A stretch of 64,000 nucleotides of DNA from Vibrio sp. YMD68 (GTDB taxonomy: Bacteria > Pseudomonadota > Gammaproteobacteria > Enterobacterales > Vibrionaceae): NCBI RefSeq assembly GCF_029958905.1, contig NZ_CP124614.1, positions 2,108,001-2,172,000 of the forward strand, in the 5' to 3' direction. Every line of letters begins with the position of its first letter. Positions within the stretch are counted from its first letter, which is position 1. Below, piece after piece: positions 47,679 through 58,000 of this stretch. The notes beneath the pieces were generated by a model. It did not search any database and was not told the DNA's origin. It saw nothing but the letters and a program-made list of their open reading frames with translations. Both the position numbers and the translations under genes were made by a program.

Positions 47679-48839
47679 ATGGCAGTTCATGTTGGGATTA
47701 TTGATCAAGATCCTATCCGCCTTGTTACCCCACTGCTGGATCATCGTACTATTAGCTCGCACATCGTATTCATTGGTGACACCACCCAAGAGGCCGCGTA
47801 CCTACGCTTATCCAAAGTGCTCGAAAAACGCGCCATCACTTCAGAGTTATTTATCATTCCATCAGTCACGAATACCGCTTTAATCAAGCAGTCGATAAAA
47901 GTACTTGCTGATGATCTCAGAAAACGTGGAGAAGAAATTAAACTGAATGCCAGCTGTGGATTAAGACACCGACTCCTTTCTGTTTATGAAGTCTTTCGAA
48001 GCTATCAATGGCCCATCTTTGTGGTTGAACCAAATAGCGATAAATTGTGCTGGCTATACCCAGAAACAAAAGAAGATACGCAAGTTCAAGATCATATCAC
48101 CATTGAAGATTACTTAACTATCTTTGGCGCACGCGGTGAATTCAGCGAACTGGAAATCACACCGACTCTCGACAAAACCTTGTACCAATTAGGCGAGCGA
48201 TGGGCAAGCAATGCATTAGAGTTAGGGCCTGGTTTAGCGACGCTGAATTATTTAGCCACTACCTGCCGAAAAGAGCAGCGACTGGATGTTGAACTTTCAG
48301 AAAAGCAGCAAGGCTATAGAGAATTGAATATGCTTCTCACCGATTTAGTCGACGCTCAAATCGCGAGTTATGATAATGGTAAACTCACCTTTGTTAGCGA
48401 AGACGCGAGAAGGTTTTCAAATGGTGAATGGTTAGAAACTCTGGTGCACAGTACCGTTAAGCAACTTCAAGATGATTTGCCGACCATTCAAGACAGATCA
48501 CTCAATGTTCAAGTCTATCGTAAACTGGGTGAGCGAGAAGTCCGAAATGAGCTTGATGTCGCCTCGGTTGTAAATAATAAACTGCATATTATAGAGTGTA
48601 AGACCAAGGGCATGCGTGATGATGGGGATGACACCCTATATAAACTCGAATCTCTCAGAGACTTACTCGGGGGCTTACAGGCTCGAGCTATGCTCGTGAG
48701 TTTTCGCCCTTTAAGACATAATGACATTACTCGCGCTGAAGATCTCGGCCTCGCTCTGATTGGGCCAGAAGAGCTAAAGAATCTAAAACATCACCTACGC
48801 GAATGGTTTCAAGAGGCGGGTGGTAGCGAGGAACTGTAG
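47679..48839 (+). CDS. DUF1887 protein: CARF-like domain fused to PD-(D/E)xK nuclease domain
   Basis: A 386-residue soluble protein of the DUF1887/VC1899 type. The N-terminal half (about 1-150) is Rossmann-like: VGIIDQDPIRLVTPLL, HIVFIGD, and at 90-98 NASCGLRHR where CARF domains usually carry N-x-T/S-G-G-T-K. A helical linker follows. The C-terminal part has the PD-(D/E)xK pattern D293, E306-C-K308 (ELDVASVVNNKLHIIECKTKG). This is the architecture of Card1/Can2, nucleases activated by cyclic oligoadenylate in type III CRISPR systems, but no cas gene or array is in the window. RBS AGGAAAAG precedes the ATG. Ligand and target are unknown. Confidence 0.85.
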   Translation: MAVHVGIIDQDPIRLVTPLLDHRTISSHIVFIGDTTQEAAYLRLSKVLEKRAITSELFIIPSVTNTALIKQSIKVLADDLRKRGEEIKLNASCGLRHRLLSVYEVFRSYQWPIFVVEPNSDKLCWLYPETKEDTQVQDHITIEDYLTIFGARGEFSELEITPTLDKTLYQLGERWASNALELGPGLATLNYLATTCRKEQRLDVELSEKQQGYRELNMLLTDLVDAQIASYDNGKLTFVSEDARRFSNGEWLETLVHSTVKQLQDDLPTIQDRSLNVQVYRKLGEREVRNELDVASVVNNKLHIIECKTKGMRDDGDDTLYKLESLRDLLGGLQARAMLVSFRPLRHNDITRAEDLGLALIGPEELKNLKHHLREWFQEAGGSEEL

Positions 48840-48864
48840 CCCACTTTTACCAGGTCGTAGTCAT

Positions 48865-48904
48865 CCCATATAAAAATTGACCGACCCATATAAAAATAGC
48901 CCTA
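48865..48904. repeat. 20-bp unit repeated twice (13 bp conserved) after the DUF1887 gene
   Basis: CCCATATAAAAAT occurs at 48865-48877 and 48885-48897, exactly 20 bp apart. The second copy runs into the terminator stem. Confidence 0.75.
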
Positions 48905-48923
48905 TACAGATATAGGGCTATTT
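48894..48923. terminator. Bidirectional terminator between the DUF1887 gene and fadR
   Basis: A perfect 13-bp stem AAATAGCCCTATA/TATAGGGCTATTT with loop CAGA lies between convergent genes. Confidence 0.88.
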
Positions 48924-49002
48924 AACAATGCAAGATGCTAACTTAATTCGCAGTGTAACTGTTTAGCTACATACACCAATACTAGCTATATTAAGCCGAT
49001 GC

Positions 49003-49842
49003 TTAGCTGTCATCTTCGGTGAAGTTTGTTGGCAGTGTCATCTTCATTTGATTCCAAATTTGCGCACTTTCCATACCGTAATTACGAATGATTAACGGCA
49101 ACTTCTCGCGATCGCCTTCTTGGCAAACTTTAAGCAGCTGGGCATAGAAATCCATGGCTAAGACACGTGATTCTGGATTAGAGAAATAGTAACTTCCGAC
49201 GCGGTCATACAGCTTTTTCACACCATTAAAAATGAGCCCATAAATTTTGTTTCCGGAATGAAACGCCAATCTTTGGAACAACATGTAATCGTAAAAATTA
49301 AACGTGCGAGCAAGCAAAATCTCTTGTCGTCTTTCTTCGTCTTTTTCACCATCGTCTTTTACGTGCTGACGAATTTTATCCGCATAAGGCGAGGAAGACA
49401 TAAACTCATCCCAGTCACTGGCGTTAATCAGAGCTTCACAAGATTCAATGACAGACGTGATGGTTTTTTCTGAACTCTCTTTATTGGCCTTAAACGCATA
49501 GCGCATAAAAATAGGGCTGATATTGGTACGAGCTGCCAGCAAATCTTCAACAATCGATGTTGCATTATCAGCATCTAACGTCATTAACGTGTCGAGAATG
49601 TGTAACCCAGACGTTTCCATAAACTGGTTAACTTTTGTCGGTTTACCATGCTGAATGGTCAACCAACCATCTCGAGCCAATCTTTGTAATACTTCTCGCA
49701 GTGTCGTACGAGTAACACCAATAAGCTCTGACAGTTCACGTTCAGCGGGCAAAATGGAACCGGGAGGGAAGCGACCATTCCATATACTTTCAATAATGTA
49801 TTTTTCTGCAAACCCTGCAGGGCTCTTCGCCTTGATGACCAT
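49003..49842 (-). CDS. fadR: Fatty acid metabolism regulator FadR (Vibrio long form)
   Basis: A 279-residue GntR-family regulator. The winged helix ([30 protein letters not shown]) fills residues 1-75; the acyl-CoA binding domain follows. It is about 40 residues longer than the 239-residue E. coli protein, through a charged insertion at about 138-177 ([20 protein letters not shown]). This insertion is known from Vibrio FadR and adds a second ligand site. FadR activates fatty-acid synthesis genes and represses beta-oxidation. Divergent from nhaB. Confidence 0.95.
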   Translation of the reverse strand: MVIKAKSPAGFAEKYIIESIWNGRFPPGSILPAERELSELIGVTRTTLREVLQRLARDGWLTIQHGKPTKVNQFMETSGLHILDTLMTLDADNATSIVEDLLAARTNISPIFMRYAFKANKESSEKTITSVIESCEALINASDWDEFMSSSPYADKIRQHVKDDGEKDEERRQEILLARTFNFYDYMLFQRLAFHSGNKIYGLIFNGVKKLYDRVGSYYFSNPESRVLAMDFYAQLLKVCQEGDREKLPLIIRNYGMESAQIWNQMKMTLPTNFTEDDS

Positions 49843-50466
49843 TAAGTACTTTCTCGTATAATTTTGTAGTGTCTAATGTTACTCATCATACCACTAGTTT
49901 AAGGTGTTCGGAAACAAAGAGATACAAAACTGATACACGCCAATAAATAGAGTTTTTAGTCTAAAAATAACCCATTAACTTCCTTAGCGTTTATGTTACA
50001 GACTCTCCAATAAAGAGCTATTTTACTACGTTTGCTAGCGGCAACTCACGGTGGCCCGGCTTATCAACATAAATAAACGATATGAATGGATCGCTCTAAT
50101 ATCCAATACCAATGACTATAAGTGCTAATTTAACCGCCTAGAAAACGACGGCACCCGCAGTTAACATAACGATAACAACTCAACCATAAACACCCAACTT
50201 AGATCGCGTTTTCACTCGAAATGTATCTAAATGTTACACTGAAAAGGTGTTTTTTATTGACTAAAAATATCCTAAGGGTAGAGTTGCGCTCGTAGTTAAT
50301 AGTGCTTGTTATTCTCAGGGAGTGACTTGGCAAGGCCACAAATTTGTTACGATATTGTTGTTTTACTAAGTCACTGTTGGATCAAATAATTTTCAATTAT
50401 TTTGGTTAATGTGAATTCGAGCAGACTACCGCATCTATTCCTAAACAACATTAAAGAGTATTCTCC
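49843..50466. other. fadR-nhaB divergent region, no gene seen
   Basis: 624 bp between divergent genes. Visible: a long-range inverted repeat AGTGACTT (50321-50328) with AAGTCACT (50368-50375), extendable by two pairs; inside it the 10-bp palindrome ACAAATTTGT (50338-50347); and an A+T-rich imperfect dyad CAAATAATT/AATTATTTTG at about 50383-50404. I do not find a clear FadR operator. The rest shows nothing I can name. Confidence 0.45.
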
Positions 50467-52059
50467 ATGCCGATGTCACTCGGAAATGCGTTCATCAAGA
50501 ACTTTCTTGGTAAAGCGCCAGATTGGTACAAAGTTGCCATCATTTCATTTCTAATCATCAACCCTATTGTTTTTTTCTTAGTAAATCCATTCGTTGCAGG
50601 CTGGCTTTTAGTCGTCGAATTCATATTTACACTCGCTATGGCACTTAAGTGTTATCCACTTCAGCCAGGTGGCCTACTTGCTATTCAGGCAATTGCGATT
50701 GGAATGACCAGTGCTGAGCAAGTAAAACATGAATTGGTGACCAACATAGAAGTTCTCCTGTTGTTGGTCTTTATGGTAGCGGGTATCTATTTCATGAAGA
50801 ATCTGCTTCTCTTCATGTTTACTAAGATACTCCTTGGCATTCGCTCTAAAGCGATGCTCTCTGTGTCATTCTGTTTTGCCGCCGCCTTTCTGTCTGCTTT
50901 TTTAGACGCACTCACCGTTATTGCTGTCATTATTAGCGTCGCTGTCGGGTTCTACTCTATCTACCATAAAGTGGCATCGGGTCAAGGCTCGACTAACACA
51001 CACGATCACACTCGAGATGACCAGCTTTCAGAATTAACAAGAGACGATCTAGAAAACTACCGCGCATTTTTACGCTCTTTGCTTATGCACTCAGGCGTGG
51101 GTACCGCACTTGGTGGGGTTATGACCATGGTTGGGGAGCCTCAAAACCTGATTATTGCTGACCAAGCCGGATGGTTGTTTGGTGAGTTTATTATTCGTAT
51201 GGCTCCGGTTACTTTCCCTGTCTTTGTTTGTGGTCTATTGACGTGTGTATTAGTAGAAAAACTGAAAGTGTTCGGTTATGGTGCTGAACTTCCCGACAAT
51301 GTTCGACAAATCTTAGTCGACTTCGATACCGCAGAAAGAAAGAATCGTACTCAACAAGATGTCGCCAAGCTTTGGATTCAAGCGGCTATCGCGGTTTGGT
51401 TAATCGTTGGATTGGCACTCCACCTTGCGGCTGTCGGCCTCATTGGTCTATCCGTTATTATTCTTGCGACAGCATTTACGGGTGTCATCGAAGAGCATTC
51501 TTTAGGCAAAGCATTTGAAGAAGCCTTACCTTTTACTGCCCTTCTGACTGTGTTTTTCTCAATCGTCGCCGTCATCATCGACCAAGAACTGTTTAAACCT
51601 GTCATCGATGCCGTGCTGCACGTCGAGGACAAAAACACGCAATTAGCACTTTTCTATGTTGCCAATGGGTTGTTATCGATGGTTTCTGATAATGTCTTTG
51701 TCGGTACCGTTTACATCAACGAAGTGAAAGATGCACTGCTTAGTGGACTGATTACCCGCGACCAATTCGATTTGCTCGCGGTGGCGATAAATACGGGGAC
51801 TAACCTCCCATCAGTAGCCACACCGAATGGACAAGCCGCTTTCTTATTCTTGCTGACTTCCGCGCTTGCACCACTAATTCGACTCTCTTACGGTCAAATG
51901 GTTGTCATGGCTCTGCCATATACGATTGTTTTAGCGGTCGTCGGTTTGTTAGGTATTATCTTCTTTGTTGAGCCAATGACCGCCTATTTCTATGATATGG
52001 GTTGGATCGCTCACAAAGCGGCGGGCGCTGCCGAAGCGGTAATATCAAACGGACATTAA
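50467..52059 (+). CDS. nhaB: Na+/H+ antiporter NhaB
   Basis: A 530-residue inner-membrane antiporter with about 12 helices. The N-terminus [18 protein letters not shown] matches NhaB, as do [21 protein letters not shown] (Asp in a helix, conserved for ion binding), [17 protein letters not shown] and [14 protein letters not shown]. It exports sodium, an expected need for a marine Vibrio. It lies next to the divergent fadR, as in E. coli. A terminator follows, immediately before the dsbB ribosome site. Confidence 0.96.
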   Translation: MPMSLGNAFIKNFLGKAPDWYKVAIISFLIINPIVFFLVNPFVAGWLLVVEFIFTLAMALKCYPLQPGGLLAIQAIAIGMTSAEQVKHELVTNIEVLLLLVFMVAGIYFMKNLLLFMFTKILLGIRSKAMLSVSFCFAAAFLSAFLDALTVIAVIISVAVGFYSIYHKVASGQGSTNTHDHTRDDQLSELTRDDLENYRAFLRSLLMHSGVGTALGGVMTMVGEPQNLIIADQAGWLFGEFIIRMAPVTFPVFVCGLLTCVLVEKLKVFGYGAELPDNVRQILVDFDTAERKNRTQQDVAKLWIQAAIAVWLIVGLALHLAAVGLIGLSVIILATAFTGVIEEHSLGKAFEEALPFTALLTVFFSIVAVIIDQELFKPVIDAVLHVEDKNTQLALFYVANGLLSMVSDNVFVGTVYINEVKDALLSGLITRDQFDLLAVAINTGTNLPSVATPNGQAAFLFLLTSALAPLIRLSYGQMVVMALPYTIVLAVVGLLGIIFFVEPMTAYFYDMGWIAHKAAGAAEAVISNGH

Positions 52060-52092
52060 AAAAATCAGTTGATTGTGAAACTAATCCAAGAT

Positions 52093-52120
52093 AAAAAGCT
52101 CTGACTATCAGAGCTTTTTT
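52093..52120 (+). terminator. Terminator between nhaB and dsbB
   Basis: A perfect 12-bp stem AAAAAGCTCTGA/TCAGAGCTTTTT with loop CTA is followed by T. It ends only about 20 bp before the dsbB start, so dsbB transcription must either read through or start within or beside it. Confidence 0.85.
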
Positions 52121-52140
52121 ATTTCTACAAGGAACCTGTT

Positions 52141-52662
52141 GTGAAGCTTCTTAGTATTATCAAGACTTTTTCTCAGAATCGTATCTCATGGTTGCTATTG
52201 CTTATATTCGTTATATTTTTTGAAGCATGTGCACTTTTCTTTCAACACGTCATGATGCTGTCACCTTGTGTTATGTGTATCTACGAACGTGTTGCCATGC
52301 TTGGTGTGGGAGCCGCCGCGTTAATTGGCCTTATCAATCCAACGCACCCTATTATCCGTTGGCTCGGTTTGGCAGCATGGGGAGCGAGTAGCTATAAAGG
52401 GCTCGCACTGTCCTTGCAGCATGTTGATTACCAATTTAATCCATCACCATTCGCCACTTGCGATCTATTTGTGACTTTTCCAGCTTGGGCACCATTAAAC
52501 CAATGGGCGCCGTGGATGTTTGAGGCATACGGTGAGTGCAGTAAAATTGTTTGGCAGTTTTTAACGCTTTCTATGCCGCAATGGCTAGTGGTTATTTTTG
52601 CAGGGAATCTGGTCGCTCTTGCGGTTATTTTCATTGCTCAGTTTGCTAAAAAGGTTGATTAG
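52141..52662 (+). CDS. dsbB: Disulfide bond formation protein B
   Basis: A 173-residue inner-membrane protein with four helices. The first redox pair is SPCVMCIYER near residues 41-44; the second pair comprises FATCDLFV and GECSK. DsbB reoxidises DsbA and passes electrons to quinone. It starts with GTG at 52141, with AAGGAA upstream. The nhaB terminator hairpin lies just before the ribosome site. A terminator shared with ftsK follows. Confidence 0.95.
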   Translation: MKLLSIIKTFSQNRISWLLLLIFVIFFEACALFFQHVMMLSPCVMCIYERVAMLGVGAAALIGLINPTHPIIRWLGLAAWGASSYKGLALSLQHVDYQFNPSPFATCDLFVTFPAWAPLNQWAPWMFEAYGECSKIVWQFLTLSMPQWLVVIFAGNLVALAVIFIAQFAKKVD

Positions 52663-52719
52663 TGCCCAAGGAGCAGACCATTAGATAGTCGTTCTTGAAC
52701 TGCCTAGACAGACAACCAA

Positions 52720-52756
52720 AAAAGCCCTATTTCCTCTTCAGGTATATAGGGCTTTT
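52720..52756. terminator. Bidirectional terminator between dsbB and ftsK
   Basis: A perfect 11-bp stem AAAAGCCCTAT/ATAGGGCTTTT with a 15-nt loop lies between convergent genes. Confidence 0.85.
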
Positions 52757-52792
52757 CAATTCTAGACAGTTGGAATGGTGAACCTGTTAGAA

Positions 52793-55786
52793 CTAATTCA
52801 TATCACGTGTTGGAGCTGGTGCTAACACTTCTCGGTTACCATTATGACCAGGTGCACTCACTATTCCTTGAGCTTCTAACTGCTCAATAATACGTGCAGC
52901 ACGGTTATAGCCTATTTTAAACTTACGCTGAACCCCTGAGACAGATCCTCGACGTGACTCCACAACATGCTCAACCACTTGATCAAAGAGAGGGTCGGTA
53001 TCTTCATCCCCTTCCATTTTTTCACCCGGCAATAAGGTATCCGGCGATGGCTCACCATTGGTGATTTCATCAATGTAATTTGGTCGACCACGCGCCTTCC
53101 AGTTATTCACCACGGCATGCACATCATCATCCGATGCAAACGCTCCGTGAACTCGAATGGTATGGCTGGAGCCTGAAGGTAAATAAAGCATGTCACCCAT
53201 ACCAAGCAGCGATTCAGCACCGCCTTGATCCAGTATCGTTCTCGAGTCGGTTTTTGTTGAAACAGTGAAGGCGACACGCGTTGGTATGTTCGCTTTGATC
53301 AGACCCGTGATGACATCGACAGATGGACGTTGAGTCGCGAGAATTAAGTGAATCCCTGCCGCTCGCGCTTTTTGGGCAAGGCGAGCAATCAGCTCTTCAA
53401 CTTTCTTACCCACGACCATCATCAAATCTGCAAACTCATCAATAACGACCACTATATAAGGCAGCTTTTCGAGCAGAGGCGGCTCAGGGTCCATGCTGTC
53501 ACCATCACGCCATAACGGGTCATGAATTGGGTGACCAGCCTTAGCGGCCATCTCTAACTTCTCGTTGAAACCTTTTACGTTACGTACGCCGAGTGCCGAC
53601 ATCAATTTATAACGGCGCTCCATTTCACCCACGCACCAGCGTAAAGCGTTTGAGGCATCCTTCATGTCAGTGACAACCTCAGACAACAGATGAGGAATAC
53701 CCTCATAAATCGATAACTCTAGCATTTTAGGGTCAATCATAATGAAACGAACTTCTTCCGGCGTTGCTTTGTAGAGCATACTCAGAATCATTACGTTAAC
53801 ACCAACCGACTTACCTGAACCTGTCGTACCCGCAACAAGGACATGAGGCATCTTAGCGAGATCAGCTATCACGGCGTCCCCTGCGATATCTTGCCCTAAC
53901 ACGATAGTGGTTGGAGATTTAGCCTCGGCAAAGGTAGGGCTACCAATCACATCAGAAAAGAACACCGTTTGACGACTGACATTTGGAAGCTCTAAACCTA
54001 CATACGGCTTGCCTGGGATAACTTCAACGACACGCACTGCAATGGCCGATAGCGACCGCGCTAAATCCATAGAAAGGCTCGATATTCGGCTGACTTTGAC
54101 ACCGGGAGCCAAATCCAGCTCAAACCGAGTGATCACTGGCCCAGGGAATATATCGACCACTCGCGCTTTGATTTTATAATCGGCGAGTTTGGCTTCAACA
54201 AGCCTAGCAATATTTTCTAAGGCATCTCTATCAATAAAGTTTTCGCGTTTTTCTGGATGATACAACAACTCTAAGGTTGGCATGGGCTCGGTAGGTCGAG
54301 GTAAATTAGGCTCCGCCTGAACAAGAAACGGATTTTGTTTTCCCGCGGCATTGGCTTGTGCGTCGGCGACTAAGCTTTGGAAAGCGTCAACGTCGTCGTC
54401 ATTATTTTCTAAATTATTCTTAGTTTCTAAGATATTGTTAGCTTCAAAAATATTGTTAGCTTCTAAGTTATCGTCCGCTTTTTCCTCGAGAGGCTCGTCG
54501 TAAGCCACATCAAAGCTAGAAATTGTCGGCTCTTTTTGTTCTAAATTCGGTTCAACTTCTTCAATGATATGATCCAGCGTACTTGCTGATAAAACCGGTT
54601 CAGTGGTGAAATCAGCAGAGTCTTGTTGTGCAGATTCAAGATCGCCAATAGCCTTGCCATGCTCAACTTGCGTCTCTGTTCCACTTTCTTCTGACGTCGA
54701 CTCGAATATCCAAGGCATATCATTCGCGCGATCAGCTGAGTCATCAGTAGCCGATGATTCGGTTGTCATTGCAACTTGAACGATTGAACGTGAGTCCTGA
54801 TTAGGTAAATCCCCCTCTTCTAGAGCCGCTCGCTCTAATTGCTCAATTGTTGCATTTAACGCTAAAGCTCGGTCATTTTTTGATTCGTTGCCAACATTTT
54901 GAGAAGAAAGCGGGGTTTTAAAAATACTATCTGTCGCTGTTTGATCTGCCGAGACTGTACTTTCAGGTGCTATGCCAGAATGGAGCGCCCCTTCTGGCAT
55001 ATGAATATTAAAGTGATGAGGTTGCTCCTCTTCCTCTCTAGGAACAATCACAGAGTCGACTTGCTCATTTTCATGCTCTTCAGAATGAACATCCGCGGCA
55101 TCTGGTTGGGCAACGATAGCTGAAATAGTCTGTTCTTGATCACCACGAATGCGGTTAACCAAATACGTAGCCAAACGAATAAACAGATCTCCTATCCACT
55201 CGACCATAGAAAGCCAAGAGATACCGGTGAGCAAAGTGAAACCTGCTCCCCATAAGAATAATAATACCAGTGTAGTGCCAAGCACGTTCAATATAGGTAA
55301 CGCTAAACTCGTTAATACATCACCAATGACACCACCCGATGAAAAATACCAAATATCATCAAAGTTGATATCAGCCAAACCGCAGCTAGTTAGGATAAGT
55401 ACGGTCAACCCTAGAAGTCGGGTTCCCCAAATCATAAAATCTATGGGATCGTCGTGATCGCGATTACGCAGGAAAACCCACGCGAGTGCCGTCACAATAA
55501 ACGGAATAGGATAAGCGAGAGAACCGAAGATGAAAAAAAGGGTATCGGCTATCCATGCGCCAACAATGCCACCTGAATTTTGTATATCCATACCCCAAGC
55601 GGTTTGTGACCAGGATGGATCAGCAGGATTAAAGGTGAAGAGTGCCACCATAAAGAAAATTGAAACCAGTACAGCGATAATAAGCACACATTCTTTCAAC
55701 CGCTGCGTACCGTTTAAACGAGAGGAGCTCGACGCATCGCCCGTCTTAATAATTGTCGCGACTTTCTTGTTGTTCTCGTTGAACAT
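52793..55786 (-). CDS. ftsK: DNA translocase FtsK
   Basis: A 997-residue divisome translocase. Four or five N-terminal membrane helices (about residues 30-200) are followed by a low-complexity acidic linker (about 210-490). The motor has Walker [15 protein letters not shown] near 655-668, Walker [16 protein letters not shown] and [12 protein letters not shown]. The C-terminal gamma winged helix ([32 protein letters not shown]) reads KOPS sites. It resolves chromosome dimers at the septum. The linker contains an 18-bp tandem repeat. It is downstream of lrp, separated by a hairpin. Confidence 0.97.
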   Translation of the reverse strand: MFNENNKKVATIIKTGDASSSSRLNGTQRLKECVLIIAVLVSIFFMVALFTFNPADPSWSQTAWGMDIQNSGGIVGAWIADTLFFIFGSLAYPIPFIVTALAWVFLRNRDHDDPIDFMIWGTRLLGLTVLILTSCGLADINFDDIWYFSSGGVIGDVLTSLALPILNVLGTTLVLLFLWGAGFTLLTGISWLSMVEWIGDLFIRLATYLVNRIRGDQEQTISAIVAQPDAADVHSEEHENEQVDSVIVPREEEEQPHHFNIHMPEGALHSGIAPESTVSADQTATDSIFKTPLSSQNVGNESKNDRALALNATIEQLERAALEEGDLPNQDSRSIVQVAMTTESSATDDSADRANDMPWIFESTSEESGTETQVEHGKAIGDLESAQQDSADFTTEPVLSASTLDHIIEEVEPNLEQKEPTISSFDVAYDEPLEEKADDNLEANNIFEANNILETKNNLENNDDDVDAFQSLVADAQANAAGKQNPFLVQAEPNLPRPTEPMPTLELLYHPEKRENFIDRDALENIARLVEAKLADYKIKARVVDIFPGPVITRFELDLAPGVKVSRISSLSMDLARSLSAIAVRVVEVIPGKPYVGLELPNVSRQTVFFSDVIGSPTFAEAKSPTTIVLGQDIAGDAVIADLAKMPHVLVAGTTGSGKSVGVNVMILSMLYKATPEEVRFIMIDPKMLELSIYEGIPHLLSEVVTDMKDASNALRWCVGEMERRYKLMSALGVRNVKGFNEKLEMAAKAGHPIHDPLWRDGDSMDPEPPLLEKLPYIVVVIDEFADLMMVVGKKVEELIARLAQKARAAGIHLILATQRPSVDVITGLIKANIPTRVAFTVSTKTDSRTILDQGGAESLLGMGDMLYLPSGSSHTIRVHGAFASDDDVHAVVNNWKARGRPNYIDEITNGEPSPDTLLPGEKMEGDEDTDPLFDQVVEHVVESRRGSVSGVQRKFKIGYNRAARIIEQLEAQGIVSAPGHNGNREVLAPAPTRDMN
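54401..54466 (-). repeat. 18-bp tandem repeat in the FtsK linker
   Basis: Units at 54449-54466, 54431-54448, 54413-54430 and partial 54401-54412 encode [18 protein letters not shown] and LENN. The two units nearest the N-terminus differ at two bases. The array lies at about residues 441-462 and changes linker length in six-residue steps. Confidence 0.9.
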
Positions 55787-55858
55787 AGACCTACTTTAAT
55801 CTTGATGATGACTAACCAGAACTTGAGGTTACTAAAATAATAGTTAGTGAAATTAAAA

Positions 55859-55889
55859 CAATATGAGCGGCGCAATGCCGCTCATATTG
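55859..55889 (-). terminator. Hairpin between lrp and ftsK
   Basis: A perfect 13-bp stem CAATATGAGCGGC/GCCGCTCATATTG encloses the loop GCAAT. On the minus strand it is followed by TTTTAATTT, so it can terminate lrp transcription upstream of ftsK. Confidence 0.75.
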
Positions 55890-55971
55890 ATTTAACCATA
55901 ATGATGGAAAAAACCCAATTGCCTAACGTCAGAATATGGAAAAGAGTTCCAACAAATCTGACCCAAACAAC

Positions 55972-56466
55972 CTAGCGAGTTTTGATCACCAACTGATTCG
56001 TCTGTTTAACTTCTTCCATGACAACGTAGGTGCGAGTGTCATTAACACCCGGCAAACGCAGCAAGGTATCACCAAGCAGCTTTCGGTAAGCACTCATATC
56101 CGATACGCGAGTTTTTAATAAATAGTCAAAATCCCCAGAAACTAGATGACATTCTTGGATATCATCGAGTTTTTGTACTGCTGTATTGAATTGTTCAAAC
56201 ACGTCTGGCGCTCCGCGGTTCAACGTGATTTCAACAAAGACAAGCAGTGATGCATCAAGATACTGAGGATTCAGCAACGCTGTATACCCAGTGATATAAC
56301 CTTGACGTTCTAATCGACGAACACGCTCTAGACATGGTGTTGGAGAAAGCCCAACGCGTTTTGAGAGTTCAACATTAGAAATACGACCATCTTTTTGCAA
56401 CTCATTAAGAATATTGCGATCGATACGGTCTAGATCCTTAGACGGCTTTTTGTAATTGTCTGCCAT
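55972..56466 (-). CDS. lrp: Leucine-responsive regulatory protein
   Basis: A 164-residue Lrp/AsnC regulator nearly identical in layout to E. coli Lrp: helix-turn-helix LDRIDRNILNELQKDGRISNVELSKRVGLSPTPCLERVRRLE, then the RAM domain with FVEITLNRGAPDVFEQF and ECHLVSGDFDYLL. It is a global regulator of amino-acid metabolism. RBS AAGGTGG precedes the ATG. Divergent from ald, whose homologs are often Lrp-controlled. Confidence 0.97.
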   Translation of the reverse strand: MADNYKKPSKDLDRIDRNILNELQKDGRISNVELSKRVGLSPTPCLERVRRLERQGYITGYTALLNPQYLDASLLVFVEITLNRGAPDVFEQFNTAVQKLDDIQECHLVSGDFDYLLKTRVSDMSAYRKLLGDTLLRLPGVNDTRTYVVMEEVKQTNQLVIKTR

Positions 56467-56622
56467 TTTTTATTCCACCTTATTACTTCCTTGCAAAAAA
56501 ATATACTACAACTTCTTAATATTCAGTATCAAATTTTGTAAATTAGTTTCTATACTAGATATTAATTCGACAGAATTACCCTACACATAGATAATACAAC
56601 CAAAATAACAAAAGGAGTCAGG

Positions 56623-57747
56623 ATGATCATTGGCGTACCAAAGGAAATCAAGAACCACGAATACCGAGTGGGCATGATACCAGCTAGTGTAAGAGAACTA
56701 ATCTCTCACGGTCACCAAGTTTTTGTAGAAACCAACGCCGGTTCAGGCATCGGTTTTTCAGACGATGATTACATCGCTGTAGGCGCATCCATTCTTCCTA
56801 CTGCTGCTGACGTATTCGCGAAAGCAGAGATGATTGTAAAGGTCAAAGAACCTCAAACTGTCGAGCGAGCTATGCTCAAAGAGGGACAAATATTATTTAC
56901 CTATTTACACCTCGCACCAGATTTTCCACAAACTGATGAGCTAATAAAGAGCAAAGCTGTCTGCATAGCCTATGAGACTGTAACAGATTATATGGGTCGC
57001 TTGCCACTACTTGCACCTATGTCTGAGGTCGCAGGTCGCATGTCTATCCAAGCTGGCGCACAAACTTTGGAGAAATCTCACGGTGGACGTGGTCTTCTCA
57101 TTGGCGGCGTACCGGGTGTTGAGCCTGCAAAAGTCGTGGTCGTTGGTGGTGGCGTTGTTGGTGCTAACGCAGCAAGAATGGCTGTTGGTCTACGTGCCGA
57201 CGTCACGATTTTAGATAGAAACCTAGATACGCTTCGTCGTCTTGATGAAGAATTCCAAGGACGCGCGAAAGTCGTTTATTCTACAGAAGACGCTATTGAG
57301 AAGCATGTCCTAGAAGCTGACTTGGTTATCGGTGCGGTATTGATTCCAGGTGCTGCGGCTCCCAAACTGGTCACGAAAGAACATATCGCGAAAATGAAAC
57401 CAGGTGCCGCCGTTGTTGACGTTGCTATCGATCAAGGTGGTTGTTTTGAAACTTCCCATGCAACCACGCATGCGGATCCGACTTACATCGTTGATGATGT
57501 GGTCCATTATTGCGTAGCAAACATGCCAGGGGCTGTCGCACGTACTTCTACCTTTGCTTTGAACAACGCAACACTGCCTTACATTGTTAAATTAGCAAAC
57601 AAAGGCTACAAAGAAGCCCTACTATCGGACAAAGGATTCCTCGAAGGATTGAACGTCATTCACGGTAAAGTAACCTGTAAAGAAGTCGCAGAAAGCTTTG
57701 GCCTAGAATACGTTGAACCCGTTACAGCGATAGAAATGTTCAACTAA
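56623..57747 (+). CDS. ald: Alanine dehydrogenase
   Basis: A 374-residue enzyme. [26 protein letters not shown] is the N-terminal signature with substrate Arg and Lys; [27 protein letters not shown] is the NAD Rossmann loop; [14 protein letters not shown] holds a catalytic Asp. It interconverts alanine and pyruvate plus ammonia. RBS AAGGAG. Divergent from lrp with 156 bp between; Lrp control is likely by analogy. Terminator follows. Confidence 0.97.
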   Translation: MIIGVPKEIKNHEYRVGMIPASVRELISHGHQVFVETNAGSGIGFSDDDYIAVGASILPTAADVFAKAEMIVKVKEPQTVERAMLKEGQILFTYLHLAPDFPQTDELIKSKAVCIAYETVTDYMGRLPLLAPMSEVAGRMSIQAGAQTLEKSHGGRGLLIGGVPGVEPAKVVVVGGGVVGANAARMAVGLRADVTILDRNLDTLRRLDEEFQGRAKVVYSTEDAIEKHVLEADLVIGAVLIPGAAAPKLVTKEHIAKMKPGAAVVDVAIDQGGCFETSHATTHADPTYIVDDVVHYCVANMPGAVARTSTFALNNATLPYIVKLANKGYKEALLSDKGFLEGLNVIHGKVTCKEVAESFGLEYVEPVTAIEMFN

Positions 57748-57763
57748 GCTGAAAGTTGATGAT

Positions 57764-57794
57764 AAAAGGTCTAGTTATAAACTAGACCTTTTTT
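57764..57794 (+). terminator. Terminator of ald
   Basis: A perfect 13-bp stem AAAAGGTCTAGTT/AACTAGACCTTTT with loop ATA is followed by T. Confidence 0.92.
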
Positions 57795-57862
57795 GTCTAA
57801 AAATTCTGATACTTATCAAGATCATCCCACCAATTTTCGACTACATATCGACCTTTAGAAAC

Positions 57863-57889
57863 AAAAAAGCCCTCATTTGATGAGAGCTT
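57863..57889 (-). terminator. Terminator of yfbV
   Basis: In the minus orientation the 10-bp stem AAGCTCTCAT/ATGAGGGCTT (one G-U pair) with loop CAA is followed by TTTT. It lies about 150 bp beyond the yfbV stop, after the 18-bp repeat. Confidence 0.75.
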
Positions 57890-58000
57890 GTTTGATTAGT
57901 ATTACTGCTTACCTAACCATTTATTGAGCGACCTATCTAACCACTGATCAGAATGAAGTTTACATTAAACAAGTGTGTATCTTAACAACCAGGCTTCATC

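Noticed and set aside
47679..48839. Part of a type III CRISPR system
   Set aside because: The domain architecture is suggestive but no cas10, csm/cmr genes or repeats occur in the window; reported as a stand-alone protein.
49860..49920. FadR operator in the fadR upstream region
   Set aside because: Only a half-site-like AACTAGT is visible; the second half does not match AACTGGTC-N-GACCAGTT.
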